The notes beneath the pieces were generated by a model. It was not told where the DNA came from. It saw only the letters and a list, made by a program, of their open reading frames with translations, and did no database searches. A stretch of 64,000 nt of DNA from QVMM01 sp047030855 (GTDB lineage Bacteria > Bacteroidota > Bacteroidia > Bacteroidales > Dysgonomonadaceae), in assembly GCA_047030855.1 (NCBI GenBank), contig JBKYIJ010000008.1, forward strand, positions 1,116,001 through 1,180,000. The letters run 5' to 3'. The first letter of the stretch is position 1. Each line of letters begins with the position of its first letter. The translations under genes and the position numbers were made by a program. Below, piece after piece: positions 37,093 to 46,084 of this stretch.

Positions 37093-38460
37093 ATGAAAAA
37101 ATTACTTTTCTTGCTGACAGGATGTTTTGTTATTTTGCTGTCATGTAATTATAAAACAACCAAAATCACCGAAAATACGGCAGGATGGGACATGATTCCC
37201 GAGATAATGAAAAATATTTCCGAACCGCAATTTCGCGATTCCACTTTTAATATTACCAACTATGGGGCAAAGTCCGACACATTGTTTAACAGTTTGCCTG
37301 CAATTCTTGCCGCAATAAACGATTGTAATACGCATGGCGGAGGAAAGGTTCTGATCCCTGCAGGAAACTATCTGGTTAAAGGTTCCATTATACTGAAAAG
37401 TCATGTCAACTTACATTTGGAAGAAGGAGCCCGACTTGAATTTTCCACCGATCCGAACGATTATTTACCGATGGTTCTCACCAAATGGGAAGGAACGGAA
37501 TGTTTCAATTATTCACCGTTCATTTACAGCTATCAGAGCATTAATGTTGCTATTACGGGAAAGGGAAAAATTGACGGAAACGGAGCTGCTGTGTTCGACA
37601 CTTGGAAACCGAAAGAAAAACCTGCCATGAACAGGCTTCGCCAGATGGGAAACGATTCTGTTCCTGTCTATCAGAGAGTTTTTGGAGAAGGTTGGTATCT
37701 GCGTCCCTGCATGATACAATTCTTCGGTTGTAAGAACGTGTTGGTGGAAGGAGTCGAAATTTACGATTCTCCTTTTTGGATCATACATCCTGTTTATTGT
37801 GACAACGTTATTGTCCGCGATGTATATATCGACAGTAATAATTACAATAATGACGGTTGCGATCCCGAATCTTCCACAAACGTATTGATTGAGAATGTCC
37901 GGTTCAATGTGGGCGATGACGGTATTGCCATAAAATCGGGACGCGATCAGGAAGGTTGGCGTATAGGGCGTGCAACCGAAAATGTCATTGTCCGTAATTG
38001 CCATTTTGCGCGTTGGGCAATTACTATCGGCAGCGAAATGTCGGGGGGCGTGCGGAATATTTTTATAGAAGATTGTAAGATTGACAGTTGCCGAAACGGA
38101 ATATATTTCAAATCGAATCTTGACAGGGGAGGTTTCTTTGAAAATCTTTACATGAGGAATATCGAAGCCGATATCTGCCTGTGGGGAATAGTAAATTTCC
38201 GTACCGATTATCACGGTTATCGCGGAGGAAACTATCCTACACAATTCCGGAATATAACGATAGAAAACGTTAAGTGTAATCGTGTCGATAGTGTTGCGCT
38301 CATGGCAAACGGCGTGCCTGAATCCAAGTTGTATAATATTACTTTAAGGAACATTGATGTCAAACAAGCGCCGAAAGCTACGCAAATGAAGAATGTGGTG
38401 AACCTTAAACTTGAAAATGTAACTGTAAACGGAAAACCTGTCACGAAAGAGAACGAGTAA
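37093..38460 (+). CDS. Glycoside hydrolase family 28 (polygalacturonase-type) lipoprotein
   Basis: Right-handed beta-helix glycosidase acting on pectin-like galacturonans. 455 residues from the ATG at 37093, preceded by an unlikely upstream ATG in the promoter. The N-terminus MKKLLFLLTGCFVILLSCNY is a lipoprotein signal. GH28 catalytic pattern: NNDGCDP (catalytic Asp), GDDGIAIKSG (Asp pair) and a late RNGIYFKSN (Arg/Lys); the bacterial GSEMSGGV replaces the usual GHG. The gene stands alone, with no SusCD pair or pectate-lyase cluster in view, so it may act on a short or periplasmic oligosaccharide. Confidence 0.93.
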   Translation: MKKLLFLLTGCFVILLSCNYKTTKITENTAGWDMIPEIMKNISEPQFRDSTFNITNYGAKSDTLFNSLPAILAAINDCNTHGGGKVLIPAGNYLVKGSIILKSHVNLHLEEGARLEFSTDPNDYLPMVLTKWEGTECFNYSPFIYSYQSINVAITGKGKIDGNGAAVFDTWKPKEKPAMNRLRQMGNDSVPVYQRVFGEGWYLRPCMIQFFGCKNVLVEGVEIYDSPFWIIHPVYCDNVIVRDVYIDSNNYNNDGCDPESSTNVLIENVRFNVGDDGIAIKSGRDQEGWRIGRATENVIVRNCHFARWAITIGSEMSGGVRNIFIEDCKIDSCRNGIYFKSNLDRGGFFENLYMRNIEADICLWGIVNFRTDYHGYRGGNYPTQFRNITIENVKCNRVDSVALMANGVPESKLYNITLRNIDVKQAPKATQMKNVVNLKLENVTVNGKPVTKENE

Positions 38461-38475
38461 GTACAAAATAATAAA

Positions 38476-38509
38476 AAGAAAAGCATCAGAACAATCCGAT
38501 GCTTTTCTT
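38476..38509. terminator. Bidirectional terminator between GH28 and gltA-like genes
   Basis: A 12-bp perfect stem AAGAAAAGCATC/GATGCTTTTCTT (38476-38487 with 38498-38509), ten-base loop, in the 67-bp convergent gap. It has A/T-rich flanks on both sides. Confidence 0.75.
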
Positions 38510-38527
38510 ATATCTGATCGTTTTATT

Positions 38528-40012
38528 TTAAGAATTGGAAAGCTTTTCATGCATAGCCGCAGCCGCTTTTCTTCCGTCTCCCATAGCCAGAATAACGGTA
38601 GCTCCGCCGCGTACAATGTCACCACCTGCGAAAACGTCGGGCAAATCGGTTTGCATTGTTTCCTGATTGATAACTATCGTTCCTTTCGGAGTAACGTTAA
38701 GTCCTGAAAAAGTATGAGGAATAAGCGGGTTTGGCGATACGCCCACGCTTACGATTACTTCATCGACTTCCATCCATTCGGTTGCCCCGTCGATCGGAAC
38801 GGGACGCCTTCTTCCCGAAGCGTCGGGTTCACCCAATTCCATTTTTTGCAGCAACATTCTCTGAACGTGTCCTGTTTCATCCCCTTCGTATTTGAGAGGG
38901 TTGTGTAAGGTGAAAAATTCAATTCCTTCTTCTTTGGCGTGCTTTACTTCTTCGGCTCTTGCTGGCATTTCTTCTTCCGAACGGCGGTAAACCACCACGG
39001 CACGTTCCGCTCCCAGACGTTTGGCTGTGCGTACGGCATCCATAGCCGTGTTTCCTGCACCTATAATAGCAACTTTTTTTCCGTGCTGTACGGGTGTGTC
39101 GCTGTCATCACTGGCTGCGTCCATAAGGTTTACCCTTGTCAGGTATTCGTTCGACGACATTACGCCGATAAGGTTTTCTCCCGGGATGTCCATAAAATTG
39201 GGCAGTCCTGCGCCGCTTCCTACAAATATTCCTTTAAAACCCGCTTTCTGCAAATCTTCGTGCGTCAGTGTTTTTCCGATGATACAGTCTTTTTCGAACT
39301 TAACGCCGAGTTTTCGGAGAACATCTATTTCAGAATCTACTATTTCGTTCGGCAGTCGGAACTCGGGGATTCCGTATTTCAATACGCCTCCGATTTCGTG
39401 TAATGCTTCAAATACTGTTACGTCATATCCCATCTTTGCCATTTCTCCTGCGAATGACAACCCCGAAGGTCCTGAGCCTGTCACGGCTATTTTTATGCCG
39501 TTGCGGTTTTTTATTTCGGGTACGGACATCTGGTTAGTCAACCGTTCATAGTCTGCCGCAAAGCGTTCAAGATAACCTATTGCTACTGCTTCCTGCTTCA
39601 TTTTCACGTGGATACACTGGCGTTCGCATTGTTTTTCCTGAGGGCAGACACGTCCGCAAACAGAAGGGAGAGCACTCGTTTCCTTCAACACTTTTGCTGC
39701 TTCCAGAAACTCTCTTTTTTCAATATGCTTAATGAATGTGGGGATGTTTATTTCAACGGGACAGCCTTCCATACAGGTAGGGTTTGCACAGTCCAGACAG
39801 CGTTTTGCTTCATAAACTGCCTGTTCTTCCGACAGCCCCATGTTTACTTCCTCCTTAAGGCTGTGGCTTCTGTATGCGGCATCCAGTTCAGGCATTTTCA
39901 CGCGAGGCCTGCCCGAACGTTCTTTGGGTTTCATGCTTTTTCGCAAATCTTCGCGCCAAGGCTCGCTTCTTCTTTGTTGAGCCAATTGTTCTATGTTGTT
40001 GTTTTGTGCCAT
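38528..40012 (-). CDS. FAD/NADPH iron-sulfur oxidoreductase, glutamate-synthase small-subunit type (NfnB/SudA-like)
   Basis: 494 residues from the ATG at 40012 (an upstream TTG adds four). An N-terminal Cys-rich domain (CLDCANPTCMEGCPV, then CGRVCPQEKQCERQC) binds iron-sulfur clusters; FAD- and NADP-binding folds follow at GSGPSGLSFAGEMAKMGYDV and GAGNTAMDAVRTAKRLG. The family is usually labelled gltA/gltD, but no glutamate synthase large subunit lies near. Instead the neighbour 22 bases upstream is a SudB/NfnA-type protein, making this pair look like NfnAB (ferredoxin:NADP transhydrogenase) or SudAB. The choice between these needs biochemistry. Confidence 0.88.
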   Translation of the reverse strand: MAQNNNIEQLAQQRRSEPWREDLRKSMKPKERSGRPRVKMPELDAAYRSHSLKEEVNMGLSEEQAVYEAKRCLDCANPTCMEGCPVEINIPTFIKHIEKREFLEAAKVLKETSALPSVCGRVCPQEKQCERQCIHVKMKQEAVAIGYLERFAADYERLTNQMSVPEIKNRNGIKIAVTGSGPSGLSFAGEMAKMGYDVTVFEALHEIGGVLKYGIPEFRLPNEIVDSEIDVLRKLGVKFEKDCIIGKTLTHEDLQKAGFKGIFVGSGAGLPNFMDIPGENLIGVMSSNEYLTRVNLMDAASDDSDTPVQHGKKVAIIGAGNTAMDAVRTAKRLGAERAVVVYRRSEEEMPARAEEVKHAKEEGIEFFTLHNPLKYEGDETGHVQRMLLQKMELGEPDASGRRRPVPIDGATEWMEVDEVIVSVGVSPNPLIPHTFSGLNVTPKGTIVINQETMQTDLPDVFAGGDIVRGGATVILAMGDGRKAAAAMHEKLSNS

Positions 40013-40034
40013 TTTTCGGTTCAATATAAGGTGT

Positions 40035-40817
40035 TTAATTATATGCTTTTAACCTCATCATCATTTCGTCAAAATCAACCTGATGTGCATCAAATTCGGG
40101 ACCGTCTACACAGACGAATTTTGTTTTTCCGTCGACTGTTACGCGGCAAGCACCGCACATTCCCGTTCCGTCCAGCATAATCGTATTTAAGGATGCCATG
40201 GTGGGGATGTTGTATTTTTTTGTGAGAACGGAAACAAACTTCATCATTACGGCAGGTCCGATAGTGACGCAAAGATCAACTTTCTCCCTGTTGATAACCA
40301 TTTCAACGCCGTTTGTGACAAGACCTTTATTTCCGTACGATCCGTCATCTGTCATAATAATGACTTCGTCTCCGAATTTGGCAACCTGTTTTTCCAGTAT
40401 AATCAGATCTTTTGTCCGGGCAGCCAGAACGGCAACGGTTTTGTTGCCAGCCTTTTTCATCGCTTCGATGATCGGGAGCATGGGCGCTACGCCTACGCCT
40501 CCACCTGCACAAACGACAGTTCCGTATTTTTCAATGTGGGTTGCCCTTCCCAATGGACCAACAACGTCCGCCATATAATCGCCGACATTCAGTTCACATA
40601 TTTTCTTGGAAGAGACACCTACGTTTTGCACGACAATATCAATAGTCCCTTTTTCAATATTTGCCGCTGTTATGGTTAAGGGGATACGTTCGCCTTTTTC
40701 GCAGGCTCTGACAATAACGAAATGTCCTGCTTTCCTGCTTCGGGCAATCAACGGGGCTTCCAGCTCCAAACGGACAACATTCTCTGAAAAGTGTTCTTTA
40801 TCAACAATTTTATTCAT
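40035..40817 (-). CDS. Ferredoxin-NADP reductase-type subunit, NfnA/SudB-like
   Basis: 260 residues of the ferredoxin-NADP reductase fold. FAD region with GHFVIVRACEKGERIPLTIT, NAD(P) region with VCAGGGVGVAPMLPIIEAM, and a C-terminal iron-sulfur motif LDGTGMCGACRVTV...KFVCVDG with Asp216, Cys221, Cys224 and Cys236. That is one Asp and three Cys rather than four Cys, the unusual [2Fe-2S] ligation described for Pyrococcus sulfide dehydrogenase and Thermotoga NfnA. Together with the downstream gltA-like gene it should form a heterodimeric flavoprotein. Confidence 0.9.
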   Translation of the reverse strand: MNKIVDKEHFSENVVRLELEAPLIARSRKAGHFVIVRACEKGERIPLTITAANIEKGTIDIVVQNVGVSSKKICELNVGDYMADVVGPLGRATHIEKYGTVVCAGGGVGVAPMLPIIEAMKKAGNKTVAVLAARTKDLIILEKQVAKFGDEVIIMTDDGSYGNKGLVTNGVEMVINREKVDLCVTIGPAVMMKFVSVLTKKYNIPTMASLNTIMLDGTGMCGACRVTVDGKTKFVCVDGPEFDAHQVDFDEMMMRLKAYN

Positions 40818-40840
40818 GACATATATGAATTTTTCTAATA

Positions 40841-40848
40841 CAAAATTA
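40841..40848 (-). promoter_or_regulatory. Candidate -7 element of the NfnAB-like pair
   Basis: TAATTTTG on the minus strand lies 24 bases upstream of the ATG at 40817. Its -33 position would fall inside the 28-bp palindrome at 40853-40880. Confidence 0.35.
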
Positions 40849-40852
40849 CATA

Positions 40853-40880
40853 AAAAAATACGGCATATGCCGTATTTTTT
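40853..40880. terminator. Perfect 28-bp palindrome after guaB, probable terminator
   Basis: A perfect dyad centred on CGGCAT|ATGCCG with A and T runs on the two arms. Read on the minus strand it lies 50 bases after the guaB stop and ends in six T, a good terminator. Its position just upstream of the next gene's -7 element allows an operator role as well. Confidence 0.7.
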
Positions 40881-40929
40881 AGTTAGTTTCGATATTTAGA
40901 TTAATTATTTATAAAACGGGAAAATAGAA

Positions 40930-42407
40930 TTACTCTCCTCTGCTGTAGTTCGGAGCTTCTCTCGTAATCTGGACATCATGCGGATGGCTTTCGGCAATTC
41001 CAGCGTTGGTTATCCGGGTAAATTTTGCGGAGTGCAAAGCTTCGATATTTTGGGTTCCGCAATATCCCATTCCTGCACGCAATCCCCCCAGCATTTGATA
41101 TACAACTTCATAGAGAGAGCCTTTGTAAGGAACTCTTGCAGCGATACCTTCCGGAACAAGTTTCTTAATATCGTCTTCGACATCCTGAAAGTAACGGTCT
41201 TTCGATCCTTTTTGCATGGCTTCCAAGGATCCCATTCCCCGGTATGATTTGAATTTTCGCCCGTTGAATATGATTGTTTCGCCCGGAGACTCTTCTACTC
41301 CTGCCAACAGCGAACCCATCATAACCGAGTCTCCTCCTGCTGCCAGTGCTTTCACTATATCGCCCGAATATCTTAACCCTCCGTCTGCAATGAGAGGTAT
41401 GTCCGTGTTTTTAAGGGCTTTGGCAACGTCATAGATTGCCGATAGCTGAGGGACTCCGACTCCTGCAACAACGCGGGTAGTGCATATGGATCCGGGACCA
41501 ATACCTACTTTAACTCCGTCTGCACCTGCTTTTACGAGATATTTGGCGGCTTCTCCCGTTGCTATATTGCCTACGACAACATCTATGTTCGGAAAAGCCT
41601 GTTTTACTTTTTTTCAAAACTTCCACTACGCCCTTTGAATGCCCGTGAGCAGTATCTATGACGATAGCATCCGCATCTGCTTCGACAAGAGCGGTTACTC
41701 TTTCGATCGTATCATGTGTAACGCCTACGCCGGCAGCTACCCGCAGACGTCCTTTTTCGTCTTTGCAGGCATTGGGTTTGTCCTTCGCTTTTGTTATGTC
41801 TTTATAGGTGATAAGTCCGATAAGTTTGTTTTTTTGAGTCAACGACAGGAAGTTTTTCTATTTTGTATTGTTGAAGGATGTCGGTTGCGGCTTCTAAATC
41901 TGTTGACTGTTGCGTAGTGATTAGGTTTTCCTTTGTCATTACGTTGTCGATCAGCTTCGTCATATCCCGTTGAAAACGCAAATCCCTGTTAGTTACGATT
42001 CCTACCAGATGATTTTCTTCATCGACAACGGGTATTCCTCCTATTTTATATTCAGCCATAAGAGCCAGAGCTTCGCCTACCGTTTTGTTGCGAAGGATGC
42101 TGACAGGGTTTGATATCATCCCGTTTTCAGCACGTTTCACGTACCTGACCTGCATTGCCTGTTCTTCGATGCTCATATTTTTATGGATCACGCCTATGCC
42201 TCCTTCACGTGCGATGGCAATGGCAAGCTTCGCTTCCGTAACGGTATCCATGGCTGCGGAAACAAAAGGAATGTTCAACCTGATGTTACGCGAAAAACGT
42301 GTGGTTAAGTCTACTTCTCTGGGGAGAACTTCCGAATAGGCGGGAATCAGCAGGACGTCGTCAAAGGTTAATCCGTCCATAATTACTTTATCTGCAATAA
42401 ATGACAT
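40930..42407 (-). CDS. guaB: IMP dehydrogenase, two frameshifts
   Basis: Oxidises IMP to XMP, the committed step of GMP synthesis. Three reading-frame pieces join when one A is removed at each of two A7 runs (T7 at 41829-41835 and 41608-41614 on the plus strand), giving DSKNKLIGLITYKDITK and then VEVLKKVKQAFPNIDVVVG, for 491 residues, the standard length. CBS domains lie in the middle (about 95-205). The catalytic loop GIGPGSICTTRVVAGVGVPQ and the flap region YRGMGSLEAMQKGSKDRYFQ are intact. Two independent lesions in a central purine gene argue for base-calling error. Confidence 0.95.
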
Positions 42408-42438
42408 AATGGGAGAGTGTTTTAAAATTTATTGCGTG

Positions 42439-42446
42439 CAAATATA
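42439..42446 (-). promoter_or_regulatory. Candidate -7 element of guaB
   Basis: TATATTTG on the minus strand lies 31 bases upstream of the ATG at 42407. No clear TTTG -33 element is visible at the expected distance. Confidence 0.35.
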
Positions 42447-42482
42447 ATTATTTTTGATAAAATATTGAGTAGTAATTGGTAA

Positions 42483-43850
42483 CTATTTCCCTTTAAATTT
42501 TTGCCAGTTCGCAATAACCTGATTAACGTACCTGACAGTTTCGTTCCCTCTGAAATATCCGTTTTTAACTACAGGGTCGTTGTAGTATTCGGGGTTGCTC
42601 TTTAATTCGACAAATCTCTCTACATCATCCCAGGAATTCGGATCTTTCCCATATTTTTTTGCCAACGCCTGCGCATCGAATATGTGCCCGTTACCGCCAT
42701 TATAAGCTGCTAAAATGAATTTAAGCTTTTCGTTATTGTCCTCTATGTTCGGGAACATTTTTTCGAGGCGTTGCAATAGTTTTACGCTTGCCATAATGCT
42801 CAGGTCGGGGTTAGTGCGGTCTTCCGCCGATATGCCTAACGAAACTGCCGTGCGGGGCATCAATCCCATCAGTCCCGTAGCTCCTGCCCAAGATGTCAGG
42901 TTGGGGTGAAAACGTGATTCCTGAAATGCAATGGAGGCAAGCAGTTGCCAGTCGAAATTAGTGTCTTTCGTGTGCTTTTTAAATAACTCGTCGTATATCG
43001 AGATATGTCCTTTGGGCAGATTCTTGGGAATGTTATATTCTCCTTCGAAAGGCAATTTGCTGAGTTCGAAGTATTTTTTCATAATACTTCTGTATTTCGG
43101 GGTATTATCACTTGTTTTTACCCATTCGTTCAGCACTTGCGCGAGTTTGGGCGTATTTTTTCTTACCGCCCATGACGAGCGTTGTTCGAAGCTCAGTTGC
43201 AGGGCAATGTTTATATTCCTGTAATACGTTTTGTTCAATTGTGCGATATAATTGTCGCTGACGGTGTATTTTATTTCACCCAATGACACCATTTCTATGA
43301 GGTCTTCCACCGTTACGGTGTCTTTTTCTATATCTTTAATAATGATCCCGTCCCCTAATTCCGCATTCAGGTTTACAAGACGCTGATGATATTTTGTATC
43401 GTGCTTTACATAAACTTCTTTTCCGATCAGTTCCGTTACATCGTTCAATATCGTATCGCCTCTGTTTGCTCTCTGAACTAAAACTTGATGCGATATTTCT
43501 TCCGGTCCGCAATATATAATCGAATCTTTAAGCCCGTTTTGTACAGGAACGGGATATGCTATCAAATCGCCTTCTCCGTTTAATAGCATCTGTAATAAAC
43601 GTGTCGAGTTTTCGGCGACTTTTACTTTGAGTTCCAAACCGTATTGATCGCAGAAATCTTTACAGAGATCGTAGTCGTATCCCATCGGCTCGTCTTTGTA
43701 TATAAAGTACGAATAGGAGCTGCTGAGAGTAATCATTGTAAGCTCTTTGGCAGACTTTATCTGTTCAAAATCGTATTCAGGTACTTGTTTTTTCTCCTTA
43801 CATCCTGTAAGAAATAGTAAAAGAAGGAAAAATATAAATATGCTTTTCAT
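42483..43850 (-). CDS. mltF: Lytic transglycosylase F-type lipoprotein (SBP-like domain plus SLT domain)
   Basis: Envelope enzyme cutting peptidoglycan glycan strands with 1,6-anhydro product. 455 residues. The N-terminus is a lipoprotein signal (LLLFLTGCKEK). A solute-binding-protein-type domain (about 35-270, with MGYDYDLCKDFCDQYGLEL) is followed by an SLT domain with catalytic Glu in IAFQESRFHPNLTSWAGATG and YNGGNGHI. The two-domain layout is that of MltF, whose first domain senses muropeptides. It is 75 bp upstream of guaB on the same strand. Confidence 0.92.
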   Translation of the reverse strand: MKSIFIFFLLLLFLTGCKEKKQVPEYDFEQIKSAKELTMITLSSSYSYFIYKDEPMGYDYDLCKDFCDQYGLELKVKVAENSTRLLQMLLNGEGDLIAYPVPVQNGLKDSIIYCGPEEISHQVLVQRANRGDTILNDVTELIGKEVYVKHDTKYHQRLVNLNAELGDGIIIKDIEKDTVTVEDLIEMVSLGEIKYTVSDNYIAQLNKTYYRNINIALQLSFEQRSSWAVRKNTPKLAQVLNEWVKTSDNTPKYRSIMKKYFELSKLPFEGEYNIPKNLPKGHISIYDELFKKHTKDTNFDWQLLASIAFQESRFHPNLTSWAGATGLMGLMPRTAVSLGISAEDRTNPDLSIMASVKLLQRLEKMFPNIEDNNEKLKFILAAYNGGNGHIFDAQALAKKYGKDPNSWDDVERFVELKSNPEYYNDPVVKNGYFRGNETVRYVNQVIANWQKFKGK

Positions 43851-44018
43851 TTTTCTCTGGGTAATATTTTGTAAAACAGTATTTTAACAGCTTGTTTTTG
43901 TGAACATTACAGAACCAAAAATAAAAAAAATATTCGAATAAAAATGTAATTTTTTTATTTACTGTTAAAACAGCCGAATATGATGCAATGTGTGATTCAG
44001 ATTTCATAATTTAGCAAA

Positions 44019-45371
44019 ATGAAAGAATTTGTTGTTATAGGTGCAGGATTGACGGGAATGACACTTTCCTTTTTGCTGAAAAAAAACGGAAAAGACGTAC
44101 TTCTTCTTGAAAAAACCGATAGGGTGGGCGGAGCTATTCAAACCCACATAGATAACGGTTTTGTCTATGAAGAAGGGCCTAATACGGGAGTTGTTTCCAA
44201 TCCTGAGGTTGCCGAATTGTTTGAAATGCTGAATTTGAATATAGAAACAGCCAATCCGAATGCCGAAAAAAGATTAATACTCAAAAATAATAAATGGCGC
44301 GCTTTGCCGTCGGGTGCTTTTTCTTTCATAAAAACACCTCTTTTTACGCCAAAAGACAAAGTCAGAATTTTTTTTGAACCATTGAGGAAAAAAGGTGATG
44401 ATCCTGACGAATCGGTTGCGTCCTTAGCATCGAGAAGAATCGGAAAGTCTTTCGTGGATTATGCCGTCAATCCGTTCATTTCGGGTATTTATGCCGGAGA
44501 TCCGGAACGATTGGTTACGAAATATGCTTTACCGAAGTTATACAATCTGGAGCAACAGTATGGAAGCTTTATAGGCGGAAGCCTTAAGAAAAGCAGAGAG
44601 AAGAAAACCGAAAGGGATAGAAAAGCTTCTAAAAAAGTTTTTTCCGTTTATAATGGCTTAGGCTCTCTGATCAACTCTTTGAAAGAGCATATAGGAAATG
44701 ATAATATCCTGTGTAATGCCGAGAACGTTCAGGCAATAAAGCTTGACAATGGTTTTCAACTCGAATTTATGACGGGCGATAAGAAACATGTTATAGAAAC
44801 ACAACATGTTATCACAACTGTCGGTGCGTACGAATTGCCGCGGATTCTTCCTTTTCTTCCTTCGTCTGATATGGATGTCCTGACTGATCTGAACTATGCA
44901 AAAGTCATTCAGGTAGCAGTAGGATTAAATGATGGCGTATTAAACCAGACATATAAATCTTTTGGGGGATTGATTCCGAAAAAAGAAAATAAGAAATTGT
45001 TAGGAGTTCTTTTTCCTTCCTTCTGTTTTAACAACCGTTCTCCTCAGGAATGTTCTACCCTTGCTATATATTTAGGAGGAATCAGGCATCCTGAGCTTTT
45101 CGCTTTGTCTGATGAAGAGATACATAATCTTGTCTTGGAGGAACTGAAAAATTTGTTCGGAATAGAAAGCCGTGATGTTGCCTTTATGAAAATATTCCGG
45201 CACGAACATGCGATACCTCAATATGAAAAAAGCAGCGGCAAGAGATTTGAAACTATAAAAAGACTTGAAAAAGAATACCCGAACCTGACTATTGCCGGTA
45301 ATATCAGAGACGGGATCGGAATGGCAGACAGAATAAAACAGGCATTTACTGTCTGTAAAGAATTGAGCTAA
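44019..45371 (+). CDS. hemG: Protoporphyrinogen/coproporphyrinogen oxidase (HemY type)
   Basis: FAD flavoprotein that aromatises the porphyrin(ogen) ring in heme synthesis. 450 residues. The dinucleotide-binding N-terminus reads VVIGAGLTGMTLSFLLKKNG, followed by LLLEKTDRVGGAIQTH; YAVNPFISGIYAGDPERL and the C-terminal IAGNIRDGIGMADRIKQA are family hallmarks. Bacteroidota often carry such oxidases even with incomplete heme pathways. No other heme gene is in the window. Its 3' end contains the promoter of upp. Confidence 0.92.
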   Translation: MKEFVVIGAGLTGMTLSFLLKKNGKDVLLLEKTDRVGGAIQTHIDNGFVYEEGPNTGVVSNPEVAELFEMLNLNIETANPNAEKRLILKNNKWRALPSGAFSFIKTPLFTPKDKVRIFFEPLRKKGDDPDESVASLASRRIGKSFVDYAVNPFISGIYAGDPERLVTKYALPKLYNLEQQYGSFIGGSLKKSREKKTERDRKASKKVFSVYNGLGSLINSLKEHIGNDNILCNAENVQAIKLDNGFQLEFMTGDKKHVIETQHVITTVGAYELPRILPFLPSSDMDVLTDLNYAKVIQVAVGLNDGVLNQTYKSFGGLIPKKENKKLLGVLFPSFCFNNRSPQECSTLAIYLGGIRHPELFALSDEEIHNLVLEELKNLFGIESRDVAFMKIFRHEHAIPQYEKSSGKRFETIKRLEKEYPNLTIAGNIRDGIGMADRIKQAFTVCKELS

Positions 45372-45392
45372 TAAAAATTCAATATATCTTTG
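45363..45392 (+). promoter_or_regulatory. Promoter of upp
   Basis: TTG (45363-45365) and TATCTTTG (45385-45392) separated by 19 bases. The -33 element lies inside the last codons of hemG; the ATG of upp is 23 bases after the -7 element. Confidence 0.65.
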
Positions 45393-45415
45393 TATTATAA
45401 ATAATAACAAAGCCT

Positions 45416-46066
45416 ATGGAAATAATAAATCTTTCCGAGCAAAATTCGTTACTGAACAACTTTGTTTCAGAAATACGCGATGTAAACATACAGACAGATC
45501 GTTTGAGATTCCGAAGAAATCTTGAACGTATAGGTGAGGTTATGGCTTATGAGATTAGTAAAACTTTAAGCTACAAACAGGTAGAAACTCAGACTCCGTT
45601 GGGACAGTCGACGGCTAACTGTGTGGAAGATCCCGTCGTATTGGGTACTATCCTGCGTGCAGGGCTTGGGTTTCATCACGGATTCCTGAATTATTTTGAC
45701 AAAGCTGAAAACGCTTTCGTTTCGGCATATCGTAAATATAAGGAGAATCACCAGAGTTTTCATGTTCATATTGAATACATCGCTTCACCTTTGCTGAATA
45801 ATAAGACTCTTATAATAACCGACCCTATGCTTGCCACGGGCGAAAGCATGGAGTTGTCTTACAGGGCATTATTAACTAAAGGGCAACCTGCTAAGGTACA
45901 CATTGCTACCATTATCGCAAGCCAGTATGCAGTAGACTATTGCAAAGAGCATATCAGCGAGGCTACTCTTTGGGCTGCCGCTATTGATCCCGAACTGAAC
46001 GAACAGGCTTACATCGTTCCCGGGCTTGGCGATGCGGGAGATTTGGCGTACGGAGAAAAGTTTTAA
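45416..46066 (+). CDS. upp: Uracil phosphoribosyltransferase
   Basis: Salvage enzyme converting uracil plus PRPP to UMP. 216 residues. The PRPP-binding loop DPMLATGESMELSYRALL is present, with GTILRAGLGFHHGFLNYFDK upstream and the C-terminal uracil-binding YIVPGLGDAGDLAYG. The N-terminus is slightly shorter and divergent, as in other Bacteroidota Upp. First gene of a forward run continuing through DUF5063. Confidence 0.96.
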   Translation: MEIINLSEQNSLLNNFVSEIRDVNIQTDRLRFRRNLERIGEVMAYEISKTLSYKQVETQTPLGQSTANCVEDPVVLGTILRAGLGFHHGFLNYFDKAENAFVSAYRKYKENHQSFHVHIEYIASPLLNNKTLIITDPMLATGESMELSYRALLTKGQPAKVHIATIIASQYAVDYCKEHISEATLWAAAIDPELNEQAYIVPGLGDAGDLAYGEKF

Positions 46067-46084
46067 TAATTTACTAAAATAAGA

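Noticed and set aside
38528..40012. Annotation as glutamate synthase small subunit
   Set aside because: The domain pattern fits, but no large subunit is present and the adjacent gene is NfnA/SudB-like, so I kept the broader call.
43862..43975. Repeated TTTTAACAG/CTGTTAAAACAG motifs upstream of hemG
   Set aside because: Short, imperfect and in AT-rich DNA; I could not support an operator from two partial copies.
44007..44014. TAATTTAG as the hemG -7 element
   Set aside because: It has one mismatch, lies only five bases before the ATG and has no -33 partner.
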